Shown here one piece after another: positions 23,998 through 36,779 of a stretch of 64,000 nucleotides of DNA. The notes below the pieces were generated by a model, which was not told the origin of the DNA, did not search any database, and worked only from the letters and a program-made list of their open reading frames with translations. Numbering within the stretch: the stretch's first letter is position 1; every line of letters begins with the position of its first letter. The stretch comes from Brachyhypopomus gauderio (taxonomy: Eukaryota > Chordata > Actinopteri > Gymnotiformes > Hypopomidae), in NCBI RefSeq assembly GCF_052324685.1, contig NC_135214.1, forward strand, positions 29,802,206 to 29,866,205. Reading direction: 5' to 3'. The position numbers and the translations under genes were made by a program.

Positions 23998-26900
23998 AAG
24001 AGACCTCGATCAACCGCAGGAGTGCAGATTTTCATCAGGCTGTCGATATCTGTGCCTAACAATAATTGATGTGGCTTCAACCGTAGCCTCCCCAGTCCTC
24101 TCCCACATTCATACACAGCATGAACACTCTCTCACACATGCGCAGTAAAAAGATGACGATCAAGAGCACCCCCCTTCTCTTTTTTTGTTTGTTTGTTTGT
24201 TTTTTAAGTTAGTCCATAGTCCATATAATACACAGGAAATTGCACAGAGGTCACAGTTATTTTACAAAAGATAGAATGCCTGAAGCAACTAAAAGTGTTC
24301 TACCAGGCATGTTTGCTTGTTACAAAAAATCACTCCCTATGCTCCTACCCACAAGCCCTCCCTTCCAACCACCAGAGTGCTTGTTCTGCCTTCTCAGATT
24401 CTTTCCACATAATGAATACACATTATCATCAGCGGTCACCTGCATTCCCCCACCCCAAAAGATATAAGAAGAAGAAGAAGAAAGAAGAAGAAGAAATAAG
24501 AACAAACCAACCCCCCCCACCCCACCCCCACCACCACCCTCCAAAAAATGTCTCAAAGAAATCCACCAGAATAAAGGAAGTTCCTTTTAATTCCACAGGA
24601 AATCAAGTTTTTTGCATTCAAGTCTTTCCATTGAACTGTGCAAAATTGTACACTCCAGTGTCACAATTTGGCAATTTTCTTTCCAGATTTTAGCACCCTT
24701 CTGATGATGCTTTTTTCCTTCTGACCTCAGTTTGTAAGCTCGGGAAGGAATTCAGTTCTGCAGCTGTCAGAAAGACACAGAGGTACTGTGTTCCCCTGCA
24801 TCTGTCTGTAGTGTCTGTAGAGGCCATACAGCTGTCAAATCTTCTATACATCAGTAACATCCAACCTTGATATTAGAGTAAGGCAATAAATGCAGATAAC
24901 AGAAAGAATTATTCCCCCTTTTCTTTCAGTAGTGGTGGTTGTTGCTATTGGTTGATACAGCTGTTGTTTATTTTTCTGTTGATCTACATTTTCTTTGATT
25001 TTGCAAACAGACATACAAACAAAAACAGGAGCAGAAAGGAGTTAGAACACCCCTAACAATCTGAAGCCTACCTCGCAAGAACAATCACAATGTTCTGCTC
25101 TCTGTAACATTCATTAAAATATTACAATCTCTGGGTCCCTGCCTCTATTGGTAAGCATTCAATTTCAAGTTAACATTATCCCAAAGAAAATTTTACTGAT
25201 CAGCAATTTCTGAAATTGTGTGCAAAATATTATCAGGCAAAAAAAATTTAACTGCCCCCAGCACAAATTCCTCAGTTTAGCTCAACGGATATAATAATAT
25301 GTAATAGAAACAATATTATATTTAAAAAGTAATATTATAAGTTTTATTATATTAAACTTAAAGTAATACTTAAAAGTATTTAAAATTAGGTTTGATGTCA
25401 AATGAACTTTTTTCATTCAAGCTTCATTTTCTTTATTACCATTAGAGTTCTTAGCTTCCCTTTATGTGGAGACTCTTATTTGATCTCTGCTATAACAGGT
25501 CAATCAAAAATGAATCATATTAATGATGTTATATTCTAACCTTCCACTTATCTTTTGGTCTACATTAGTTTTGCCATCCCTTCAAACATCTTCCTTCCTT
25601 GGAGGTCAGTATACATATTATTTATATTTTTAATGTAATGTCACTTGTAACTTACATGACAATTTCAAATGAACTAGCATATCATGCAACGATACCCCTT
25701 CTGTGGGAGCTTATTATATCAGAATTAGATCAGCACTGATATTAATTCAGATTGGCACTCCACATGAATTCATGAATTCAGAATTAATTTAAGTACATTG
25801 TAATTTTGTACTACAATGTGTCCATTAGGAATATCCACAGATAATCCAGTGTCTAATTCCACTCTGGACTATTTCTAAAAATACAGTAATCCAGCAGTGG
25901 GATTTTCAGACTATTTCTAGGACACATTATCTGGACTGAGGCCATAAGTTCAAAATGCTTGCAACAGTATTTTTTGTAATGTTATACTTTTGAGACTAAT
26001 TTGATATGATTAGGGCTTTGTATATTATGTGTCTTTAAGGATCTCATGCAACCTCATCAGTAGTTTTTGTTTTGATATCAAGACCCTGCTCCCATTCTTC
26101 AGTTAATCATAAGGACATTTGCCATTTTCTGAATTGTAATGAAAGACTTTAACTTTCATTAGTGGAATTTAATATATAAATGGAGCGGAGCGAAGCAAAT
26201 AAACATAGTAAGTAATTACAGCAGAAAATGTAATTAAAGTTGCTGAAGATGAGATTGACTACAAACGTGATTATTCACTACTTGACAGAACTTCATAGTT
26301 CAGACTCCAACTGCCTTCAAATCAGTGATGTGTTTGGTGCAGAGAGCAGAATAAAAAAACCAACAATTTGTTTTGTTCTAATCTCTGTAGGTCCAGGATT
26401 ATCTGAGTGGCCCACAGGTATTCTCACTGGCACTCCCCAAGTTTAACATAAATGTGCCAATTATGACCAAATTCAGCCCTCACTGATTAGCCTGATATGG
26501 AGACTTTGTCTCTTGGCAATCATTGTTTCTCTTTTAAGATAAAATTACATGCATGCACAAAATTGATTTTAATTACTGTAGTATATGCACTTGTTAGTAA
26601 TTAGTACTTTAAATAATACAAATTACTGTGCCAAGAGTTTAGCTTTATGCTGTTTGTGAATGACATTTCAAGAAATAATATATGTTTATATTTGGAAAAT
26701 GATCTTCAGATTCATGTAGTAGATGCTTTGACATTTAACACTTAATGTAGCCGAGATAAAGCGACGTTTAACTTTTTTTTTTCAGTATCAGTCACATTTG
26801 GCCATTTGTAATTAAATCCTTGCATGTTCATTTACCAAAAATAATTGTTTTGGTATGAAATCCATAGTTTTCTACTACAACTGTTCTGTATCTCAGTTGT

Positions 26901-27294
26901 TTTTTGTTTTGTTTTGTTTTGTTTTTTGTTTTTGTTTTTTGTTTTTTAGAATTATAGCACCCTCATGCCTGTGGTAAACTGCACTGCACTACAAAACTGT
27001 TTAGATTTGATTTAGTGTCTCACATTTTAGCCAGGATCCTTCCCCTTTAAGGTCAACATAAAAAAAAACAAAGGATAGCATTTAGGTGATAGAAATACTT
27101 TTTCCCCCATGACGCCCACCCTTTTAACCCTTTAAAGCATCGTGCACTGCTGCCAGATCAAAGGCCACAACAACATAGAGCGTCCCAAATGCCTCAGACT
27201 TCAAATGCTTTCTGACCTCTTCTAACTGTCCTATTATCACCCATCCAAAAAGAAAGAATTGAAAAGAAAAGAAAATGAACCAGCACTTCAGTCT

Positions 27295-28458
27295 TTACAT
27301 GACATAGTAAGGCTCACGGGGTAGTTGAGGTTTAGTTCTACAACAGGGAGGCAGGTGGGCCAGCAGACCCTTCTTCAGGTCTTTGTTTAGGAAAAAGCAG
27401 ATAATGGGATTTACCCCTGCCTGGGCAAAACTCATCCACACTGTAGTGGAGAGGTACCTGTGCGGAATGGTACATGCCTTCACAAAGACCCGCCAGTAAC
27501 AGGCCACGATGTATGGCGACCACAGCACCAGAAAAAACAGGGTGATCACATAAAACATCCTGCCAAGCTGCTTTTCCGCCTTGAACTCCTCCATGCCCAG
27601 CAGCCGTCGGTTCTGGTTGTGCAAGTTCTGCCTGATGCCCAACAGGGTAGGTGGCATCGGGCCCCGGCCGAACCCCGCGATCCAGTTGGCGGCCGCCTGG
27701 CCAGTGGCTCCAGGCCCGTGAAAGGTCCAGTTTTGGCTGATGGCTGGAACCATCTGGACCGGCTTCATCTTGCGGTGCTTGTATTCGAAGAGTAAGAGCT
27801 TCATGTAGACGACATGAGTGGCAAGGATCAACACAGCTAGCATGAGCATGAAGCCCAGTGTGTCGTTGGCCTTGAAGTAGCGATGCTCAAAAATACATTG
27901 GTCCTCTTCACGGATAAACTTGTATGTACCCACGTCAAAGACCGGTGGGAACGCCATAGCGACCGACAGAGTCCAAACCATACAAACCACAGCAACACAG
28001 GTCCAGAAGGTCATGCGTTTAGAGTAGAACCTGTGGTGGGCGATGGCCATGTAGCGTGTGACGCTAATGCAGAACAGCATGAAGGCGGCATGGAAGCAGA
28101 AGAGCACAGCCATGAAAGCCACCACCTTGCAGCTGAGGACGCTGTAGGTCCAAGCCGAACCGTTCTTAATGGACACCAGAACGAACGGGAAGCAGACTGC
28201 TGATCGAATAGTGTCAGCCAGGCAGAGGTCCAGCAGGAAATAGTACGGGGCCTTGTGTAGGGCCCTGTCCCTTAACACCAGCAGAGAGACCACTAGGTTG
28301 CCTACCAGGCTGATGCATATGATCAGCCCTAGCAGGACGAGCTTGATGTAGGTGGACACGGGAGACGAAGGCCCTTCGCCCAACACGCCACCTGTAGTCG
28401 CCACCACGGCTGCCAGGGGGTTGCCGGGGCCCTCGCCGCTCTCGTTTCCGTTGGCCAT
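27295..28458 (-). CDS. gpr173: G protein-coupled receptor 173 (SREB3), single coding exon
   Basis: Brain-enriched orphan class A receptor of the SREB family (GPR27/85/173). 387 aa, human 373. Starting at MANGNESGEG, matching human MANTTGEPEE, it shows seven membrane segments: KLVLLGLIICISLVGN (TM1), HKAPYYFLLDLCLAD (TM2), CKVVAFMAVLFCF (TM3), the SREB-specific TRY in place of DRY (ISVTRYMAIAH), FDVGTYKFIREEDQCIFEHR in loop 2, the nearly invariant third loop QMVPAISQNWTFHGPGATGQ, YIVACYWRVF (TM6) and NPIICF in place of NPxxY (TM7). It ends REPYYVM. The third-loop sequence favours GPR173 over its two relatives. The frame stays open upstream to the splice acceptor at 28713, but homology puts the start at 28458. 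Confidence 0.97.
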   Translation of the reverse strand: MANGNESGEGPGNPLAAVVATTGGVLGEGPSSPVSTYIKLVLLGLIICISLVGNLVVSLLVLRDRALHKAPYYFLLDLCLADTIRSAVCFPFVLVSIKNGSAWTYSVLSCKVVAFMAVLFCFHAAFMLFCISVTRYMAIAHHRFYSKRMTFWTCVAVVCMVWTLSVAMAFPPVFDVGTYKFIREEDQCIFEHRYFKANDTLGFMLMLAVLILATHVVYMKLLLFEYKHRKMKPVQMVPAISQNWTFHGPGATGQAAANWIAGFGRGPMPPTLLGIRQNLHNQNRRLLGMEEFKAEKQLGRMFYVITLFFLVLWSPYIVACYWRVFVKACTIPHRYLSTTVWMSFAQAGVNPIICFFLNKDLKKGLLAHLPPCCRTKPQLPREPYYVM

Positions 28459-28713
28459 CCCTTCCGGTCCTCCGTGCGCAAGGCTTCTTCCCCCCCGCTG
28501 GAACCAACACCTCCTTTTCTGTCGCCTCCTCCTCCTCCGCCTCCTCCACCTCCTCCTCCTCCGCCTCCTCCGACTGAGCTGTTTTTCGTCCTCGTGGTTG
28601 CCTCTCGTTGTTGTCTCACATGGAACAGGAGAAGCTGGTTCTGCATTGCCCCATTTTGCACACTTCTCTTCACTGCTCCCTTTCAAACCTGCCTCCTCTC
28701 CTGGCTTTCCCAC
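28459..28713 (-). promoter_or_regulatory. gpr173: gpr173 5' UTR part of the coding exon, with GGA repeat
   Basis: On the minus strand TTATTGACAG is a good acceptor just upstream of 28713, so the exon probably starts there. It carries a GGA/GGC-rich run (28524-28571) that could fold or stack in the RNA. The in-frame translation is an Arg run with no family match, so I call it UTR. Confidence 0.55.
28524..28571 (-). repeat. (GGA)n-rich trinucleotide tract
   Basis: Imperfect GGA/GGC triplets on the transcribed strand of gpr173, within the 5' UTR. Confidence 0.8.
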
Positions 28714-31671
28714 CTGTCAATAAAGTGAAATAACTGTTAATGTTTTTAGTGTGCAGTTATTATTGTGAATTACTGTGCGTGTATGTGTATATACAAACAC
28801 ACATACATACATACCTTAATTATATATAAATGTATATAACACATTTCTCATAGTTGAGGTAACGTGTAAAAATGATTCACTTCACCATACAAATATGGAG
28901 CTTAAAAAATCTGGAACAGTACATTTATACAATTTGATGCCCTGAATATTTTCCAGTATGCTGTGTAAAAATGGCAATGATTATTGCCATGTCAACTCAT
29001 TTTATTTCTATGGTTTGTGTCAAATGCATCTTATAAAATGTCTCAAGAACTAGACATGACAAGATGAAAACAGTGATATCTTTATATTGTGATGTTAAAG
29101 ATTACAACATAACAGATATATGTTCAGATGTGCATTTGCTTAGTAGTAACAAGAAATAATATTATTGCTGGAAAATCTTTTCAATTGAATAAGTATATCA
29201 AACTTGCTCTAAGTAGAATTTAGATGTGCTGTGTTTTTTTTTCTTTTGGACTCCCCTCTGCTTGGTTAATGTAGGCCATCATATTACTTTTAATCAAATC
29301 AAATTAATTACTTCTGTCTAAGATACTCAACTGTGAAATGAATGTCCTTCACCTCTTATACCCGTCCAATAAGACATACTCATCATATTAGAGAGAGTTA
29401 ACATGTTTACCTTTCCTGTCTCCAGTCTGAACAGCCTCGTTTATTCATCATTCTGCTCCGTGTTGGATCACTGGGGCACCCAACTTGCTTAATCCCTAGT
29501 ACATTAATCCTTTTTCTTAGACTTTTTACAGTCACCTATCAGATATTTACAATTCTGGTTGCCTCAGGGCATCACTGGGCTCTTAAACTACCTCTTGATA
29601 GACCTCTTCAATATTTTGCATGTTGTGAGCTCAGCAGGCTATCAGGATTACTACATGCTATTGCCACCATGCTATCAGAACCACTGTTAACTCCCCAATA
29701 AGCAAAACTCTGAAGTGAGGTCAACTGGGCATGAACTTAACTATAGCAGGTATACCTGTGTGAACAGACAACCTGTCCAATGCAGTATATTTGGTTTTTG
29801 ATTGTTGGGTCCGGGTGGAGCAAGTGCCAGGATGTGCCAGTTCAGCTCAGTAAGCTAAACTGAACTTTATTCAATACTCTCAGAAGAAGGAGTATCCACT
29901 CCACAGTGGTTATTATCAAAACACAAAGGAGCTCTCACTACATTTCCCACAGTTCCTTTCATCTTCCAAAGCCGTATTTCAAAGTCTTAGACCAGGTCCA
30001 CAATCTAGTGAATGTGCTATAACAGCAAAGACCATCCACTGACCTTTCACACAACAGCATAGTTGGATAGAGATAGTTCAAGAGTCAAGAGCACTCCTGG
30101 AGTTATGATAAATCCCACGTGGCCTCTGAATAGGATGTTCAAAAGCCCTTTTCCCAAATTCTAAAGTTAAAGTGTGATGCAGAAAACATTGTTGCTGGAT
30201 TTTGAACCATTATGCATCTTGAATGGTCCTACTGCAGGGCTTAGAAAGCTGGTCAGGTTTTCAAGTTAAATCTTCAAGTGAGGCACTTCGTACATCAACC
30301 ACAATATATGCTTTTCCTTTTGCTCAGGGGAAACTGAAAACCATCTGCACCTGAGCAATGATGAATAATAATCAATCACAGATGATAAGACCTTGTGTGC
30401 AAGACAATGCAAAGACGTCCTTGCAATTACTATGATACCTATCACAGATATTTCTGACAGGCCGATAACAATTGATTCCCATTACCAATTGCATGAACCT
30501 CTAAACAAATCTGAGTTTATCATACAGTAACCCAGAATTGTATTTCAATTGCACTTCCCCCCTAATATTGAGTATTGACTATGTAAAGTGATCAGGGCAG
30601 TTCATTGAATCACACTTGGTTAGAGGGATAAGGACAAGGTTGGTTTAATATTTCATTGAATGGTCTTTTTTATCTTGATATAGCTCAGATGTCTGCTCAT
30701 CAGAAATCATTTTAGCTTCTTCTAAGTGCACTGACATAGCAAAATTACCTGTGTTCTCAGCCTCGCACTAGAGTTCCCCAGTTTTTTAATCCATCCATTT
30801 TAATCCATCTCCTATCAAATGTGTTCTGCCAAACCAAAGACATATGTATTTAACAACTCTACCAACAAACTACCTATAACCAAAGGGCTTAAATAAAATG
30901 AAAAAAGGGTGGCTCACTAGATTTTCTACGACATATAGTGACACCATTTGTCCCTTCATTGGGCTGTGAACTGAATTTGACATCTCTCCAACGAGGGTAC
31001 TACAGATTTGTAGGCTACATGTCAGTTGTAAGTACGTGAATCAATCAATAGTCGCCAGAAAGGCAGAAGCAGGGCTCCTGTAAGCATCTGCTGTAGCATG
31101 CTGAGGAGCGTCTTCTACCTCCGTCTCTGCACACAACAGATCAGCTGTTCCCACCACACGCAGCATAGCAAGCCAGCGACGAGTCTGTCACAGTGATTAC
31201 CTCACTTGTTGCTAGGCTACAATACCTAACATCACTTTTGTGTGTGTGTTGAGTGTATCTCTGTGGATAGGCAGGCAGAGGGGATGGGAAAGGGGAAGGA
31301 GAGATGGGGGAGGGAAGGCTAATCGCTATGATCTATGATGAGGCCGAGAAGTCATTTAGGTGCAGAAATCGAGATGGTGGACCTCAACAGAAAAGAGCGC
31401 TGGTTTGTAAATTCAGATATATTCTTTTCTGCAGTGACACTGAGCTGCTTTTACTGGGACCATTTGTATTACATATGACTGGCCATGAGATCTTTACCAA
31501 ACTGGAAGCTGTTTGAGGTTGTTGAAAACCCTGGGTGATTATTACAGCGTATCAGAGACCAACAGGAGGGAAAACAACATCGACCTATTGTTTTAGAGTA
31601 GTCATATTAATGTACTTCTGTCACAGCAATTACAGCCGCTTGTTGCTAAGCTACAGGGCCTTTCTGCCTCA

Positions 31672-31675
<4 letters not shown>

Positions 31676-31750
<75 letters not shown>

Positions 31751-31761
31751 CGTGCGTGCGC
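31676..31761. repeat. (GT)n-(CGTG)n microsatellite
   Basis: Long GT run ending in GCGTGCGTGCGTGCGC. Alternating purine-pyrimidine throughout, so prone to Z-DNA. Confidence 0.97.
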
Positions 31762-33873
31762 AAATGTTATTTGCGTGTGCATGTATCTGTGTGTGTCTTT
31801 GTACGACCCAATGCAGTCAAATTTGTATGTGCTGAGGTGAGGTGGGAGGGAAATGTGATGCTCATCAGAGGCAGTTAGGTACCCAGAGAAGAAAAGTGAC
31901 TGTTTTGTGTTTAGGCAGCGGCACACGCCATGTATCTGCAGAGCAGTCATGCAGCGTTCCCTAAAAAGGGGGGAAGCAGAAATGTCTGTCTGTGTGCCAG
32001 TTTGTTACAGAACAAGATGGAAGGAATCTGAATGTGATAAGAAACGTCTTTTTAAACAATCTGTTTTCGTTTATCTTAAATCAAGAGAGAATTATGCAAA
32101 TGTTGATGCCAAGGATTAAACTGAGGAGCAGAAAAAATTAAGCGTATGTGTGTGTATCATTTCTGTCTGGGTCATGTGTTAACATAAGGGTTTGAACAGT
32201 GTAACGGTTATGTGTGTAAGTGTCTATGGGACATTCATGTCAGCAAAGCATGGATCTGAATGCCCACTGTGCACTTCACAAAATAACTAAATATAATTCA
32301 ATTCAACTTGATGATATTTTTGAAATACAGACTGCAAAATGCACTTGGGTGTTGTCAGGACTGTTGACGATGGCAAATGCAGCATCTATTATTTATATGC
32401 GGCATGTGCTACAAAAAGCTGGATTTTTAAATGATTTCATTGTCGTCTTCTGAAATCTTGTTACAGATAAATCATATTATTGACTTCTGAAATCATAATA
32501 TAGACTTCTAAAATCATATAATGATGCCAAACAGACAATAGCTGCCCAAGTGCTTGCATAGCTGTGACTGTATATCCTCAAATATAGATAGAAAATAAGC
32601 TTTAATTAATGGCACCATCTGAGAAAAAGTTTACTTTCAAGGAAACGAATTTCCAAAGTCATAAGAAAAAGAAAAGAAAACGGAATTGCATCTGCCTTCT
32701 GAGATGCAAGGCCAGTGGACAAAGTATACCTCCATTTGGACAGTAAAATCCTTTGGAGCATCATTCAAACATTCACATTTACCACACAATGAAGCTCAGA
32801 TCATCCAGGCGTAGCTAAGCTGAATGTATACTGTAGTACCAATCAATTTTAAAGAAGTAAAATCTAAACAGGAATAGACTGTATCTATACTGCATATACG
32901 GCCATACGAAGCTTCCCATCTCAACTTCATATGTTTGACGTATCACACAGGAGTAGAATAGAGATGTGATATTAGAAGTGTGAACAGAACATACTATGTT
33001 TATCTTTGTTATAGACTAAGTCAAATCTGACTTTATTAAGTGCTTGTATAAAGTGATTATTAGTAACATGACCAATAATTTGTTTCTCAAAATGTTTGTA
33101 GATAATGCTAATTACAAAGAATTTGCTGTTGGAAGCCAGTGTCCATGGACGTACAATGACGTACTACACCGTGGTATTTTCCTTTAGAGGCCAGATAAAC
33201 TAAATTATTCGTATTAATTACGAATAAGCCTCGAAACACTCGGGGAGGAGTCTGATAAATGGGAGTTGGTTGGAGGCAGAAGGCCGTGGTACAGTCAAGA
33301 ACTGGATAGCAACAGCAGTGATCGCTGGTACCGCGGTCTCCATGGGAGGAGGCGACACCAGATTCACAATAAAAAGACCAAGAATCGGTCCGACTGTCTC
33401 GCGTTTGTCGTTCGGAAAGAGTTCAAAACAAAGCGAAACAAAAAAAAAGAATGTGGTTTGGGGGCATTTGTGTTGTATTTTGTTATATATATGAAAGTGG
33501 CGCTGCATGCGCAACACTGAGAAATGTTAACGTGTACAGAAGGTGAGCTTTCCTGCATTGCATACACATTTCAAACTGCGGGTGACTGCCGTGTTCATTT
33601 GCTTGAAAAAGGCTGAATATGAAAATAATTCACTACCTAGAACTGATGACGAGAGCCTCGCAGCCAATGCCAATGCGTCTAAATGCCTACGCAAAAGTGC
33701 AAATGGCTTGTATCAAAGTATTTAGCTATAAGAGAGCCTTTAGAGTTATAGTCTACTGATATGCTTTGGTGCCTTAATTCTATCTCTTGGGAGCTACTTA
33801 GGTTTGTATAACCCCATAGGCCTCCATTACCCAGATATACAAATTAACATATGTGCGTATGCTTTGTATGCGC

Positions 33874-33874
<1 letters not shown>

Positions 33875-33909
<35 letters not shown>

Positions 33910-33954
33910 ACGCGCGCGCTCTCTCGCGTGCGTGCGTGTGTGTGTGTGTGTGTG
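33875..33954. repeat. Compound GT / CG-rich microsatellite
   Basis: Two GT runs flank a CACGCGCGCGCTCTCTCGCG core, again alternating purine-pyrimidine. Confidence 0.95.
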
Positions 33955-34217
33955 CCACCGAGAAATAACAAGTGGTTAAAGCAGACCTGCATTTTCAGTT
34001 AGCAGGCTTTATCGTAGCCTATGCGACAAGAGAAAATGATAGGTCGGGACACGAGTCAAGGATACTTTGTCTTTCACTGAAGGGTTAAAATTGGCATCAG
34101 TGGTTTCCCAAGGTTGTAATGAATTATAACCTACATGATTATTCTAAATAGATTCCTATTACCTTAAAAAAGTCAAAAGTGCCAAAATCACAATGTGGGA
34201 ATGTGGTAGGTTCTTAC

Positions 34218-34371
34218 CTGAAATTGTCAAGCTTGTCCTCGAGACAATGGCTTTGGCTTCGCTTGTAGGCCTGAACGAGAGCTTGTTGCAGTTATCAAGA
34301 AATAAATACAGATAAAGGGGGTAGAAACGTGTCTTTTCGAAACGCCACGGCTCGTTCAGTGGATCGAACAT
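34218..34371 (-). other. gpr173: Possible non-coding first exon of gpr173
   Basis: On the minus strand the block ends CAATTTCAG|GTAAGAAC, a near-ideal donor. It lies 5.5 kb upstream of the acceptor at 28713. The 3' limit is the donor; the 5' limit given is only that of an open frame and is uncertain. Joined to the coding exon it is not in frame with the receptor, which fits a 5' UTR exon. Confidence 0.3.
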
Positions 34372-35607
34372 GAATCCAATTTATAATCCAAGATCTATTT
34401 TCACGTCCTTTACAAGTAGCCTAACAGAGAACAGGAAAATAAGATGAATCAAATAATTAATTAATACACAGAATGGTCACGTCTGGGAAAAATAACGCCA
34501 AACCTGTTTCATTGTAAAGTCAGTGTCGATCGGTAAGCCCCCTATTTAGCCAGCAGTCGTTAGCTTATGTAAACACAGGTTTTAAAAAGCAAAAATATCG
34601 TTTCCTCTTTTTTCGTGTGCATGTCATGTCTTCTGGCTTTCCATAAACCTAGCCTAAGCCTCAACAATATATTCCCATCACACTGGCAGAATTAAATAAA
34701 TAAATGGTCACTGCCAGAATTTGTATAGCCTATATTCGGTTTTTTGGTACCCTAACGTTTAAGCCCGTAATGCAGCATCAGTGTCGTATTCGGATACGCA
34801 GAATTGAATTCGTAAATAACGACTGACACTCGCTAATAGGGCTTCAACACAAGCTGCTTTCTCCCAGTCTTCATTTTCTTGCTGAAATCTCGACCAGAGC
34901 CGAAGACGATTTCCTCCACCACAACGATATCCACATCTTCGGCTGGATTTAATCCGTTAGACGAATCAAGCATCATCCCTCCATAAATCCAGCGCTATGA
35001 GCGTTGTCCTTACACACGGTGCAGTCATCCTATGTGTGTATATGTACACAGAGCAAGTAGGCGCCCTATATTTTTAAAACACATACGCCCGATACTGTCT
35101 TTGATGTAAAACGCAAAAGAGGATTTGGCACTCATGACAATGAGTCCCGATTCGTAGTTGGGACGTATATCATGTCTTTCAGCATAAAGGAGTCATCATC
35201 TGAATTGAGAATGATAATTCAGTATTAACCACATGAAATTGTTATTTTTCTAAGGTTAGTAGGAAATACCGTCTCCAGTCTCTGCGCTCGGTCAGGCTAT
35301 CCCTCGGTTTCTTCCGGAAACGACAAAGCCGGTCTCGGGATGTTTCGACAGGATCAGTGATGCTGCGCTCTTCAGGATAACAGTGAGGTTCGCTGTCGTA
35401 TATAAATCCTATCATAAAACACAAACTTACCGCCGGTCCAAGTTTTCCTAATTGGGTTTGAGAAATGGACAGGATCATACACTTTCTGGCAATTCTGACA
35501 GTGACCAATTATGCCAGTGTGATGGGAATATATTGTTGGGGACATAAACTAGGTTTATGGAAAGCCATCATACACTATTCCGTGCTAAATGTTAGTGTAT
35601 TTCGTTC

Positions 35608-35719
<112 letters not shown>

Positions 35720-35838
35720 TTTGTATTTCAAATGGATAGTAGTACAGTCCAATTTGTGCATTAACATGGGTTGCCAAGCAAAAGATGAACACACTCCACA
35801 TGTGCTTCTGTATTCACACATATAAGGTCATTTGAAAA

Positions 35839-35910
35839 TTTGGGTGAATTTGAAGATTTGGATGAATTTGAAAGTTCAGGTGAATTTTAAAGTTCAGGTG
35901 AATTTGAAAG
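35839..35910. repeat. 18-bp minisatellite, 4 units
   Basis: Four tandem copies of TTCAGGTGAATTTGAAAG with a few changes in the first two (TTTGGGTGAATTTGAAGA, TTTGGATGAATTTGAAAG). Confidence 0.9.
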
Positions 35911-36483
35911 TTGTACTTTCAACACAAAGGGACCTTTCTAAAAATAATTCTTAAAGTGCAGATGAAGCTGCTTGCATTTAAAGGTCTTTCTGGTCCTGAC
36001 TGCTTACAGTGTCACCTGAGAAATTCCTACAGAAATCCCCTAGTCTGCTTGGTCAAACGTTAGTCCTTTGGCACTTCTCAGTGTTGACTGAAATGAGGAA
36101 TATGGGAAGCCAGCTCTCCCAGCATGTCCTTGGTGCAGGAGCGTTTAGTCTGTCTGTGAGTTGCTGGTAAAAAGGAGTTTTGTCTCTGCGTGACACAGCG
36201 CTCTGCCCCGTGCCCTTATGCCTGCCTGAACAGCTGTTCGAACCGCTGGAAGCCCAACTAACAGATGGCCTCACCTGACAAAACGAAACACAGCACGGGA
36301 TACAGAGCCAGCTACTGGAAAGGCTTACAATGAGGATGTAGGGTCAGTTTTTTTGTGTTAAAGGTGACTTGGTGTATTTGAGCATTTAGTAATAATAAAT
36401 TAATACAATATGCTTAACAATATGTTTAATAATAAGTGATTTTAGTGTTCACACTGCTCCAGAGGTATTCAACTAATAGTTCC

Positions 36484-36779
36484 TGTCACGGTACGGCGGC
36501 CCCCTACTGGTCGCCCCCGTCTACAGCAGCAGCTTGTCCTGTGGGTGTGGTGTTGTGTTCGTCCCTCAGGTGGGCGGAGCCCGCGATCCGTCTCACCTGA
36601 GGGTCGTTTGTTCGTCTATATATGTCTTGTCTTTGTACCAGTTGACTGCTGGTTATTATATCCTTAATTCGGATCAGTTCACGGGTTTTGGTTTGCGCAC
36701 TTTACATATTAAACCATCCTATTTCCCTGAGACTTGGCGTGATCGCTTCCATTTATTTTCGCTCACCCTGCCCGTCACA
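36484..36779 (+). repeat. 5' LTR of the non-autonomous element
   Basis: 296 bp, TG...CA ends, nearly identical to 38154-38449. It has TATATATG in its middle and ATTAAA further on, usable as promoter and poly(A) signals. Confidence 0.92.

Larger units (their letters stand above)
20265..27294. other. suv39h1 3' UTR and 6.5-kb gene-free spacer up to the gpr173 stop
   Basis: After the suv39h1 poly(A) signal (20785) there is a duplicated 63-bp segment, a teleost SINE/hAT-like tail near 23.64-23.71 kb, an A-rich tract (23947-23997), GAA and CCCCACC low complexity near 24.46-24.54 kb and a GTTTT-rich tract near 26.90-26.95 kb. gpr173 3' UTR (minus strand) probably fills the last part. No coding exon is supported. 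Confidence 0.5.

Noticed and set aside
28459-28713. N-terminal extension of gpr173 starting at 28713
   Set aside because: It is an Arg run from a GGA repeat with no match to the receptor family. The family start MAN... lies at 28458.
33266-33520. Overlapping open frames near a CpG-bearing patch
   Set aside because: Several frames are open at once and none has a domain. More likely regulatory DNA or old repeat debris.
35242-35508. Minus-strand open frame with a GTAAGT donor near 35430
   Set aside because: The donor is good, but no partner acceptor or conserved sequence was found, so it was not listed as an exon.
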